Positions 1 to 10,700 of a DNA stretch of 64,000 nucleotides are shown piece after piece. The stretch comes from Bromus sterilis. Its lineage: Eukaryota > Streptophyta > Magnoliopsida > Poales > Poaceae. A model generated the notes under the pieces. It saw nothing but the letters and a program-made list of their open reading frames with translations, was not told the DNA's origin and searched no databases. The translations under genes and the position numbers were made by a program. Position 1 is the first letter of the stretch, and the number at the start of each line of letters is the position of its first letter. The DNA lies in contig OX465598.1 of assembly GCA_950022295.1 (NCBI GenBank), positions 175,106,001 through 175,170,000 on the forward strand, given 5' to 3'.

Positions 1-591
1 GCAAATGTAGGAGTTGATTGATATCATGTGGCCCCTGCAAATGATTATCGCTTATTGCATGCTTAGTATGATATCATGATGATACTGTGATGTGAGTCGG
101 GATGGTAGTGATCATGATGATGATGGTAGAAAAGTGTTGGTGAATCGACCCTAATACAAGGTGAACGATGAGAGGCTGTGTAGGAGTACACGGTGGGTTG
201 TCTCGTTGAACACCGCCCTAAGTCCGAGTTCTTGTGTGGTGATCCAAGATGAAGAGTACAACCACACATTGGGCTCACTGACCCCTCTCAACCTATTGAC
301 TCATCCCTTTCGATGTCCAGATGTCGCAATAGTTCGGAGTTCTGGTAGGTCTGTGGCCTGGATGCTAAGTGTGAGAACGGCTCATCCGAGACCGGCTTAT
401 GCACCACGCACACATTACTTGGGTCCACTTCGGTAAACCGGCCGGGTTCACGATAGTGGTAGCCAACCCAAGTAGGCGGCTTTCTTGGACTAGATAGGCT
501 ATGAGGTAACAGTTGTGGTGAGCATCCTCGCTGGCACCCCTTGAATGGTGTCGAGATCAAAGGCGGTAAATGATGATCATGTGTGTGTAGA

Positions 592-649
592 GGTACACCC
601 CTGCAGGGTTAACAAAACTATTCGAATAGCCGCGTCCGCGGTTATGGAC
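592..649 (+). promoter_or_regulatory. Conserved LTR core with three palindromes
   Basis: The block carries, in order, CCTGCAGG (inside an ACCCCTGCAGGGTT context), the perfect 12-bp palindrome CTATTCGAATAG and CCGCGG inside GTCCGCGGTTATGGAC. Equivalent blocks occur in the LTRs of A (10661-10718), B (14219-14274 and 22900-22955), C (38228-38280, middle palindrome decayed), E (46597-46652), S (61393-61449) and F (63814-63867). Conservation between LTRs that otherwise differ widely suggests a cis-acting function such as a factor-binding or promoter element. The function is unknown to me. Confidence 0.6.
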
Positions 650-930
650 TGCTTGGAAAGCTTAGCTTGATTATTAGACAACTTGAACCGGATACTTCTA
701 AAACACACCAAGATAAGTGTGAGTGCTATGGCGTGTTTTCTCGTGGGGAGGTCGAGGAAGGCACCATAGTGGTGTAATTGGTTGGAGAAAGTAGTGGACT
801 CGTGTATGCTTCTTACCCCAAAGTCTGGTACTCGTAGTTCAGGACTAGCCAAGTCAAAGCTGGCATTTCTGCAAGTGAAACCCCACCTCCCTTTACCTTG
901 ATACATGTGCATGAGTAGTATAGCTCCTAT

Positions 931-1034
931 GTAAGTCTTGCTGAGTACGACTTTGTACTCACGTTTGCTTAATCTATGTTTTAGATGAACCCACTGACCC
1001 CGAAGGTGGCTTCTTCATCGAACTGGACGACTGA
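931..1034 (+). other. Intron-like hairpin segment and acidic mini-ORF in LTR A
   Basis: A perfect donor-like GTAAGT (931) and an acceptor-like TTTTAG (981-984) enclose the hairpin TGAGTAC-GACTTT-GTACTCA (942-961). Directly after it the frame at 984-1031 reads DEPTDPEGGFFIELDD and ends with TGA (1032-1034). The same arrangement recurs in the 3' LTR and in elements B, S and F. Against F (63429-63476) the changes are almost all at third codon positions. The 54-bp putative intron is short for a plant, and no start codon is linked in frame, so it may be a last exon. Its role is unknown. Confidence 0.45.
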
Positions 1035-1762
1035 AGATCAAGCTAGTCTAGTCCCAGTCAGACGACTGGTTCCCTCGTGGAGGGCTTGTGTTTAAATAAG
1101 GCTTCTTAAGCCATTTGTTAAACTTGTCTGTACTCAGACATAATTTGCTTCCGCTTGTGTTGTAATGTTGGATCACATGTTTGTGATCTCTATGTGCACT
1201 CTATAAGAGTTATCAATAAAAATGTATACTTTTTAGAGAATTGCAATGATACCTACTGTTCATACAAGGCATGTGTGCAGTGTGTATGTTTATAACATGC
1301 ATGTCTTTGTATGGGTTTTCGAGACCTTAGTTGTGATCTGGCTGGCGGTCTTTCATACACCAAGTGGCCCTTAGATGTGCGCAGCTTGGGGCATCGCGAT
1401 GCGATTGCTCGAGACTCCGTCTCGTGCACACTTTGTGGTATGATCGAGCCCGCCCTAGACCCCGACTAAGTGATCGGGCTGGAGTAAGTCTATGTAAGAG
1501 TTAGGAGATAGTCGATAGTATGGTTGAGGCGACTTGTCTTTGAATATGAGAGTTCACCACCCATATCATTAGACTTGTGTGCGGACGATGAGGACCCATC
1601 TCAGTTGATCATCCGGCCTGGATGGGATGCCCCTCACGTACGATGCTCTCCGAGAACGTTCTGTGCTTGGCCTTGTCTGCTTAGACAAGTGGGTACGGTT
1701 CTCGGCTCTCCATATGACTATGTCTTAACTGGACTTGCATACGCTAACCCCGGGTCCCGACA

Positions 1763-2181
1763 TACTTGGTATCAGAGCAGGACTGACTGTAGGACTAGTA
1801 GCCTTGGCCGAAGTTGAGTCTAGCTTGCTATAGTTATATAGTTACTCTGGGTATATAAGGGAACAACGTAAGGCTTCTTTTTTCTCCTTACCCCCTTCGT
1901 TGTGAGTTCTGAGTCACCCTCATCTTATTCTACGGGAAGATAGGACTAGGCTCTCATCTGTCTGATTAGAACATCTCGTTGTTTGCTTCCTTGTAGCCGT
2001 AGGAAAGTTGTGACCGGTTTGTTAGAGTTGTTATGCTTCCTGATTTAATACATCGTATGTAAGTGCTGTTTCCATGTTGTAAGAAATTGTCTTTTTCTTG
2101 CAATTACAGCCGTTATGCTGTCCGAGTCATTCCAGGTTTATCTCATAATCTGATGCATTTGCAAACTCCTTTCTGTTTCAG
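1763..2181 (+). other. Element A leader with tRNA-Met primer binding site
   Basis: The primer site TGGTATCAGAGC at 1767-1778 is complementary to the 3' end of initiator tRNA-Met and would prime minus-strand DNA synthesis. Downstream are a TATA-like GTATATAAGG near 1850 and a small stem GTAAGG/CCTTAC (1868-1891). Both recur in the leader of element B on the other strand (21674-21696). The leader ends TTTCTGTTTCAG immediately before the first ATG, which resembles a 3' splice site. Confidence 0.85.
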
Positions 2182-2960
2182 ATGGCCGATCTTCCCCCTC
2201 GGCAGATTGTTCGTTTGACCAGGTGCCTCGGTGTGCGTGGCCATCCTGCCACGTTGATCGAGATGATGTCCTATGTGGGATATCGGTGGTACCCTGAGTA
2301 CACCGTCGAAGAGAAGTTTCACGACTTCAACCAGACGCAGTTCCACTGCATTGTTCGGATCTACCCGCACCACCTTGGAGTCACTCAGCCTATCACTTTG
2401 GACATGACATTGGCATTACCGAGAACATGGTTGTGCAGGATGCTGCATATTCATGTATGACACTGCTGAGAGAGGAGCACACTTTGCTGAGAGAGACCTC
2501 TTTCCGCTATATCCCTACTGCACTTCCAGGAGAAGAGGGATATTACACCGGACTCTACTCAGATCACTCTGCAGAAGATCCAGCACTTCAGATGACTGCT
2601 AGGTTTGCTAGTGATCGAGATCGTGATGCACGCGCTCTCCGTTTCGAGCTCCACGCCACCCGTGTTCGTCTGTATCGAGCACTGACACTCTTGGCACCCT
2701 TTGTGAGCGTGGGATCAGTTGAGCATGATGCTATCTACCCAGTGAGGACTCAGATGCCTTCTCGAGTTGCTTGGCCCGAGATTGGAGGCATTTTTCCACC
2801 CCGTGGTCCTTTGCTTCCACCCTACGCTGGACCTAGTCCCCATCCTTGCCCAAATGGATATCAGGGTCCACAGGCCTCCGTGTTTTCCGATGGTCACCTC
2901 CAGCTACCGGGATACGCGGGTAACTTTTACGAGAACTACTATGGAGATGGAGATGAGTGA
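2182..2960 (+). pseudogene. Extra ORF upstream of gag in element A (frameshifted)
   Basis: I do not recognise a named domain. The frame opens with ATG at 2182 directly after a TTTCAG acceptor-like site and reads through about 2390; coding then continues in another frame to TGA at 2958-2960. Residues on both sides read like one protein of roughly 255 codons, so a small indel near 2380-2400 is likely. The N-terminal part holds aromatic-rich text (SYVGYRWYPEY). The middle has an Arg/Asp-rich helix-like stretch, and the C-terminal third is rich in Pro, Gly and Tyr, ending acidic (GDGDE). It lies between leader and gag, where most chromoviruses have nothing, and element B lacks it. I recall similar upstream ORFs in other grass Gypsy elements but cannot verify homology here. 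Confidence 0.6.
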
Positions 2961-3292
2961 GACCGCCTGTGGTCTTACTTAGTGAGGATGTAGTAGTATC
3001 TTAGTGTATTGTAAGCAAGGTGTCTAAGTTCCAGAGGCTTAGATAAATAATGTATAGGAAGTCAGAGTTCCTCTGAAGGATGTATCATCTTCATCACGTT
3101 TGTATTAGCTTGGTGCTTGTACTAAAACGATGTATGGTTTGTATGACAGCTTGTGAATATATGGCTTGTATGCTTTTATCACCATGTTGTCAAGATGATT
3201 ACTTCCTTTGCTCTGTAATCCTTCCAGTACTTCAATACCTTGTTTAGACTCTCCCAATCAACTCTGTTTGACTTTGGTTTTTCACCTTCAGG
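2961..3292 (+). other. Spacer between extra ORF and gag, intron-like
   Basis: This AT-rich non-coding stretch holds no long frame. It has a donor-like TTGTAAGC near 3010 and ends in the pyrimidine-rich TTTTTCACCTTCAG immediately before the gag ATG, a typical 3' splice-site shape. The equivalent position in element B ends TTTTTATCACACAG before its gag ATG. This suggests that gag is expressed from a spliced transcript, which is an inference. Confidence 0.4.
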
Positions 3293-6200
3293 ATGTCTCA
3301 AGGAACCCGTGGCCAGATTGGTCGTAACCAAGGTCGTGGAAACGACCAGGAGGAAGGCAACCTTCCACCCCCACCCACGATGGCTCAGGTTCTGATGGAG
3401 GTTGAGAGGAACCACCGAGACTCTCACCATCTGCTGGAAGTCATTGCTCGCAACACCACTCAGCAGCGCAATGAGTTGGTGTCCCTAAACGACTTCATCC
3501 GACTTCATCCCCCGGTTTTCAGTTACTCCACCGAGCCCCTTGACGCCGATGACTAGCTTCGCAGCATCGAGAGGAAGCTCCAAGCAGGCCATGTTGCAAA
3601 TGGCGACAAGGTCAGCTATGCCACCTATCACCTCGAAGGCGCAGCTAGCTCTTGGTGGGACAACTTCCTGAATATGCGTCCCATTGGACCGCCTACATCT
3701 TGGGAGGAATTCTGCACGTCCTTCCGCGAGCACCACATTCCCAAGGGTCTTATGGACCGCAAGCGTGAGGAGTTCTGCAACCTCACTCAAGGCAGGAGGA
3801 CCGTTGACGAGTTTAGTCGTGAGTTCAACCGACTTGCTCATTATGCTACCGAAGAAGTCTCCACCGACGCAAAGAAGCAAGAGAGGTTCCGTCGTGGCCT
3901 AAACTCTGGACTCCGTCGTGAGCTCAACCTACATGACTTTGCCACCTTCCAGGTCCTTGTCAACAAGGCCATCAAGGCAGAGGACATGAACACCCCCAAC
4001 GATTTCCGCAAACACCCTAGAGACGACAGTTCATCCAGTTCTGGCTCTCAGAAGCGCAAGATCTGGATCCCTAATAGTATGTTCCGCCAGAACAACCCAC
4101 CGAGGCCATTCTATGTGGCGCCTCGTCCACCAACCCAGTTCCACCCAGCTCCACCAAACAACCCAGCTCCACGCACCGTTTTTGGAGCCTGTTAGAAGTG
4201 TGGTCAGGCAGGCCACTATTCTCGTGAGTGTCCCCAGAACCAGATCCAGAATCAGAATGCTCCACCCCGTGCCGGAGGCAACAACAATGGTCGTGGCAAG
4301 CCACCCCAAAAGGTCTACACCGCCAAACCCGCTCCTCCCGCCACTCGTGGACGTGTGAACCAGATCGCCGCCGAAGAGACTGACGGCACCACTGACGTCA
4401 TTCTTGGTACGCTCCCAGTCAATTATGTTCCTACTTCCGTTCTTTTCGACCCAGGAGCATCTCATTCATTCATGTCGGAAAGTTATGCACTTCGTCATGA
4501 GTTATCCTTTGTTGAATTGTCCACCCCAATGATTATTCAAACTCCAGGGTCAAGATGGCAAACTAATAGAGTAAGCCATGGTAATCAAATTGCAATTGAG
4601 GGTTTAGTATTCCTTGCTTCACTCATAGCCCTCAAGTCTTCAGATATTGATGTCATCCTTGGCATGGATTGGATATCAAGACAGAATGCCTACCTGGATT
4701 GCAAAGGCAAATCCGTGAAACTCACCCACCCTTCAGGCAAAACCGTCAACTATACCTCACCCAGAACAAGAACCCAAGTGCATTCCTTGAATGTACTTCC
4801 CCTTCCCGAACTTGAAGATATTTCGGTGGTTCGTGACTTCCCGGATGTCTTTCCTGAAGAGCTGCCGGGCATGCCACCCGACAGAGTTTATAGTGGATCT
4901 TGTACCAGGAACCGCACCAAATTCCAAACGCCCATACAAAATGGCCTCACATGAGTTAGCTGAGCTAAAAATCCAACTTGATACTTCGTTGGCAAAAGGC
5001 TTCATCCGCCCTAGCTCATCGCCATGGGGTTGCCCCGTTCTGTTCGTAAAGAAGAAAGATGGAACAGAAAGGATGTGCGTAGACTATCGCCCGATAAATT
5101 TAGCGACGATAAAGAACAAGTACCCATTGCCCAGGATCAATGATCTTTATGATCAACTTGCAGGATCCTCTGTCTTCTCCAAGATGGATTTGAGATTAGG
5201 TTATCATCAAATCAAAATCCGAAACGAGGACATTTCCAAAACGGCTTTTACTACTCGTTATGGTCTTTACGAGTACAGTGTCATGTCCTTTGGTTTAACC
5301 AATGCCCCCGCCACATTCTCACGCTTGATGAATTCGATCTTCATGGAGTACCTAGATAAATTTGTTGTGGTTTATCTCGATGATATTCTCATCTACTCGA
5401 AGAACGAAGAAGATCATGCCGAGCACTTAAGGCTGGTATTGATGAAACTTAGAGAGCATTGCCTGTATGCTAAATTCTCCAAGTGTGAATTCTGGCTACC
5501 AGAAGTGACCTACTTAGGCCACGTGATTTCTGCAAAAGGCATTGTTGTGAATCCCGAGAGAGTTAAGGCCGTCCTTGACTGGACTCCACCTGAATCGGTT
5601 AAGCAAGTTAGGAGTTTTCTTGGCCTAGCCAGCTATTGTCGTCGCTTCGTCGAGAACTTTGCTAAAGTTGCAAAGCCTCTAACTGAACTCCTCAAGAAAG
5701 ATAAGAAATTCTTATGGAGTCCCAAGTGCGAGGAAAGCTTTCAAGAGCTAAAAAGAAGATTGACTTCTGCACCCGTACTTGCACCTCCAGACACCAAAAA
5801 GGATTTCGAGATCTATTGTGACGCATCACGGCAAGGGTTAGGATGCATACTTCTGCAAGATCGACATGTGGTAGCTTATGCTTCATGCCAGTTGCGGCCA
5901 CATGAAGAGAACTATCCTACCCATGACCTTGAACTCGCTGCCGTAGTTCATGCCCTAACAACTTGGCGACATTACCTCCTTGGTAATCGTTGTGAGATCT
6001 ATTCCGACCACCAAAGCCTCAAATATATTTTCACCCAGCCAGATCTTAATCTCAGGCAAAGACGCTGGATTGAGTTGATAAAAGATTACGACGTAGGAAT
6101 TTCTTACACCCCAGGCAAAGCCAATTTCATGGCTGATGCACTAAGTCGTAAGTCGTATTGTAACAACCTCATGTTACAACAGTATCAACCACTTCTTCAT

Positions 6201-7766
6201 GAGGAATTTCGCAAGCTCAACCTTGAGATTGTTCCTCATGGCTATCTTTCTACCTTGGTGGCGAAACCAACTCTTGAGGATCAAATCATAGTTTCCCAAA
6301 GGCGTGCACGAGGTGTTCGCCGAATCAAGGAGAACATTGTTAGCGGAGTTGCTAAATGTTTCTCCACAGATAGCAAGGGAACGGTATTTTTTGAAAATCG
6401 TTTGGTAGTACCTAAGAATAGGGAACTAAGGCAACTCATCCTCAAGGAAGCCCATGACACACCCCTCTCGATTCATCCCGGTAGCACAAAAATGTACCGA
6501 GATCTACGCCAGAGATTTTGGTGGACTAGGATGAAGAGAGACATTGCTCAATTTGTTGGCGAATGTGATGTTTGTCGTCGCATTAAGGCAGAACATCAAA
6601 GACCTGCTGGTACACTTCAACCTTTGTCTATTCCCGAGTGGAAATGGGACAAAGTCGGTATGGACTTCATCACCGGCTTTCCGAAAACCTAGAAAGGAAA
6701 CAATGCCATCTTCGTTGTCATAGATAGGCTTTCCAAAGTTGCTCACTTCCTGCCGGTTCGCGAGTCTATAACTGCTAGACAGTTAGCGGACTTGTACATC
6801 TCTAGAATTGTATCCCTTCACGGTGTTCCTTTGGAAATCAATTCTTATTGTGGTAGCCTTTTCACCTCTAGATTTTGGGGAAGCTTTCAGAATGCTATGG
6901 GAACTCATCTCTCCTTTAGTACAGCTTTCCATCCTCAGTCTAGCGGTCAAGTCGAAAGGGTTAACCAAATTCTTGAAGACATGCTCAGAGCTTGTGTTAT
7001 CTCATTCGGAAAGAATTGGGAGAAGTCTCTTCCATTTGCCGAATTTGCTTATAACAATAGTTTTCAATCTAGTCTGAACATGGCTCCTTTTGAACTCCTA
7101 TATGGACGACGATGTCGAACACCACTAAACTGTTCAGAAACCGGTGAAAGACAATTCTTTGGACCGGACATGATCAAGGAAGCACAAGAGCAAGTTCGCA
7201 TTGTTCGTGATCAATTGAAAGCAACCCAGTCTCGTCAGAAAAGCTACTATGATCGTCATCATAGGCAAGAGAGCTACAATCTGGATGAGAAGGCTTACCT
7301 TCGGGTTACTCCTCTGAAGGGAACCCAACGATTTGGTATCAAAGGCAAGTTGGCCCCACGATACATCGGACCTTTCCGCATTATTTGTAAACGTGGAGAA
7401 GTTGCCTACCAACTTGAACTACCCCCGCACCTTTCCCGAGTACATGATGTATTCCATGTGTCCCAACTCAGGTGTTGCTTCAAGGACCCCATCCGCGAAG
7501 TCGACCAAGAAACGCTTGATCTCCAAGATGACCTTTCTTATCGAGAATACCCCATTCGTATTCTTGATTCCGCAGAGCGTGTCACTCGTCGTCAGAAGAT
7601 TAAGTTTCTGAAAGTGCAGTGGTCACACCACTCTGAGAGAGAAGCTTCGTGGGAAAGAGAAGACCTTCTCAGTGCCGAGTATCCCTCCTTCCTCCCGCAG
7701 ACTTCTGAATCTCGGGACAAGATTCTGTTGAGTGGGGGCGAGTTTTCAGAACCCTCTGTTAGGTAA
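3293..7766 (+). pseudogene. gag-pol: Element A gag-pol polyprotein, disrupted
   Basis: One long coding track carries gag, a CCHC knuckle (4190-4234), aspartic protease (DPGA at 4448), RT (YLDD at 5373-5384), RNase H, HHCC zinc domain and integrase core (Asp 6663, Glu 6954). It ends in a chromodomain (about 7540-7690). Lesions are TAG at 3554 (where B has Trp), TAG at 4193 inside the zinc knuckle between its first two Cys, an 8-bp deletion relative to B at 4884/4885 shifting frame, and TAG at 6690 (where B has Gln). The second integrase Asp is replaced by Tyr (6846-6848). The frame passes the polypurine tract and stops 23 bases inside the 3' LTR, as in B. It closely resembles B's polyprotein, so the family call is secure; function is lost. 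Confidence 0.95.
7730..7743 (+). other. Polypurine tract of element A
   Basis: The purine-rich GAGTGGGGGCGAGT lies directly before the 3' LTR and would prime plus-strand DNA synthesis. The same motif precedes the 3' LTR of element B on the opposite strand (16875-16888). It lies within the C-terminal codons of pol. Confidence 0.85.
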
Positions 7767-10700
7767 TGTGCTAGGGTTAGCAAGTCACTTGCATCATGTT
7801 AAATTTTTCAAAAGAAATCTTTGAAATCAAAATCAAAAGAAAAATGGGAGAAGGAACCCCCCCACAGATGAATTAATTCAAAAGGCCAGATAAAAATCTT
7901 CTCCAAAAATTCATGTTAGATTTTTGAAAAGTCTTATAAATGAGTGTGATCACATATCAAGTGATGTGGGACCCACCCCATGCTCATAGATTTTTAAAAT
8001 ATTCAAACAGTGCCTTGGAATTAATCAAATACCCCTATTTGATTTAAAATTCAAATCTTTTGAATTTTAAAAATGTTCAAAATTTATGAGTGGATAGTAT
8101 TTTGTTTTATGAGGCCACATAAAAATTATGAGCATTTATTAAAATGTTTAGCTATTTTATTTAGCTAAACAGAACAAATGTCAGAAAATAAAAACAGAAA
8201 AGAACAGAGAAGAGAGAGAAGAGGCCCAACTTACCGTACCTGGCCTAGCATCAGCCCAGCCCAGCCCACCGGGGGGCACATGCGTCTACAACCCCGGCCA
8301 GGCAGGCACCCAGGTCGCCGGCGAGCACCGTGGGCGCGCCAGGCAGCTGCCTGCCTGCCCAGGGCTTATCTCCTCGCCTGGAGAGGTCTGGGAGACGTCC
8401 CGATCCATTCCCCCCCTCCTTATCGTCTTCCCCCTCCTCCTGCACCCGATTCCATCGCCGCCCGTGAGCATCCGTGGAGCACGCTGCCGTCTTCACGCGG
8501 CCACCGTCGACGAGAGGCCGCTACGCCAAGTCCAACCGCTCCGCCGTCGTCTACAACCCCACCGTGCAGAAGGAATCGGAGCCAGACGCCTCCATGAGCT
8601 CGCTAGCTTCGTCGTCTTCGTCTCCGGCCGCCGCGGATCGACCTTGAATTCCGGCAGCACCAGAGCCTCCCAGAGCAAGTCGTCGCTTCAGTTAGACTCA
8701 GGGTGAGCTCGGGATCAAAACCCCTAACTTTTCCCCCTCGATTACTCCCTCTAGACGGATCCGCCATGGGAGACGAGCACGGCCTCCGCCATGGATGAGC
8801 TCGAGCTAGCTCCCGTGCTCCTCTGCCTGCACCGAGTTGTTCATCATCTTCACCTTGTTTCTACGCGTCGAACGCACCAAGCCACGCTCAAGTTGGTGCA
8901 CCACAGTGATGATTGCGTCCTCGCCGCGTTTCTGTTGCCGCCGGTGAGCTTGCCGTCGTCGATTTGGTCACCCCCAAGGACAACCGCGTGCACCAGGTGA
9001 CGTGCGAGCGCATGGGCTACGTCCCGGTGGTCTCGGCGTAGCGAATGGTGGCCAGGAGAGGGAGAACGCAGAGCACCACCGCGGGTCTGGTCGCCGTCAT
9101 TTAGCCGCCGGCAGCCCCGCCGACGTGGCCGTGCTTAGGGACTTAACCCCACCTGGGTTAAGTGACCCTAGGTCACTGACAAGTGGGCCCAGTGGCTTAA
9201 TTAAGTCACTGGTTAAGTTAACCCAGCCGGGTTAATTAACCCAGCCACTAACACCCTGGACCCACATGTCAGCCCCCCCCCTGACGTCAGCCTGGCGCAA
9301 TAAATCGAATAAATGAATTTCCCGAAATTAGATGAATTAAAGAAATTCAGAAAAATCCAGAAAATACCCCAAACTTTGGAAATTCATAGAAAATTCATAT
9401 TAACTCCAAATTGGAGAAATAATATATGAAAAATGATCAGGAGAAAATAAGCTATCCAAAAATGCAACTTTAAACTATGTTGGAGTTGATTTTAAAATGG
9501 GACCAGTAGCATATGTCATTTGAATTATTTGGAATTATTTCAAATTTAAATCAAATGCTTTTGCAACTTGGACCATGGAATTATGCTATATTTCAACCAC
9601 ACTTCAGAGGCATATCATACACCTTTCCAAAAGGTTCAAAATGATCAAACAATGTCACATGTAACTTGGTCAAGTTTGAATTCAAATTAGAGTTTGGATT
9701 TGCAATTCAATTTTCAATATACTCCATTTAAATGGAATTGCTTCACACATCAAAGCATATACATCAAGTTTCAACCTTCCATCATGTGATTGTGCATTGT
9801 ATTTACTTTGCTACTTTGCTTGTTGTTTGTCGAGTAGAGGTGGAACCGGAGCAGGAGGCTGCCCCCTTCGCTGAAGACCCAGAAACCGAACCTCGTCAGC
9901 AAGGCATGCAAACCCCCATTGATCATGTCGATAAAATCCCACTTCCCTCTCATGTCTCGCTTATGCATTGTTTAGGATGATCACCATGTTTCGTTTCTAC
10001 CGCATAGATGAACCCATTCCTTTGCATGAACTATCATCTTGTCACAGTAGTAAGCAAACCACAATCCTAGCAAATGTTGGAGTTGATTGATATCATGTGG
10101 CCCCTGCAAATGATTATCGCTTATTGCATGCTTAGTATGATATCATGATGATACTGTGATGTGAGTCGGGATGGTAGTGATCATGATGATGATGGTAGAA
10201 AAGTGTTGGTGAATCGACCCTAATACAAGGTGAACGATGAGAGGCTGTGTAGGAGTACACGGTGGGTTGTCTCGTTGAACACCGCCCTAAGTCCGAGTTC
10301 TTGTGTGGTGATCCAAGATGAAGAGTACAACCACACATTGGGCTCACTGACCCCTCTCAACCTATTGACTCATCCCTTTCGATGTCCAGATGTCGCAATA
10401 GTTCGGAGTTCTGGTAGGTCTGTGGCCTGGATGCTAAGTGTGAGAACGGCTCATCCGAGACCGGCTTATGCACCACGCACACATTACTTGGGTCCACTTC
10501 GGTAAACCGGCCGGGTTCACGATAGTGGTAGCCAACCCAAGTAGGCGGCTTTCTTGGACTAGATAGGCTATGAGGTAACAGTTGTGGTGAGCATCCTCGC
10601 TGGCACCCCTTGAATGGTGTCGAGATCAAAGGCGGTAAATGATGATCATGTGTGTGTAGAGGTACACCCCTGCAGGGTTAACAAAACTATTCGAATAGCC

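Larger units (their letters stand above)
1..1762 (+). repeat. 5' LTR of element A (3' portion only)
   Basis: This is the R/U5-side portion of a 4.1-kb LTR whose start lies before the window. It ends in GGTCCCGACA and is followed four bases later by a tRNA-Met primer site, which fixes the boundary. It is nearly identical to 10070-11831. It holds the three-palindrome core (592-649), a GTAAGT...TTTTAG intron-like segment (931-984), an acidic 16-codon frame (984-1034), an AATAAA signal (1215-1220) and the palindrome GCATCGCGATGC (about 1391-1402). Small open frames on either strand recur identically in the other LTR and are not gene-like. Confidence 0.95.

Noticed and set aside
63..912. Reverse-strand frames of 71, 90 and 111 codons, repeated at 10132-10981
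   Set aside because: Their duplication only reflects the two LTRs, and there are no differences to test selection. They lie antisense to the conserved core.
8178..9235. Long open frames on both strands in the GC-rich part of A's 3' LTR
   Set aside because: They overlap on both strands, have low-complexity Pro/Arg/Ala text, and similar runs occur at the equivalent place of every other LTR.
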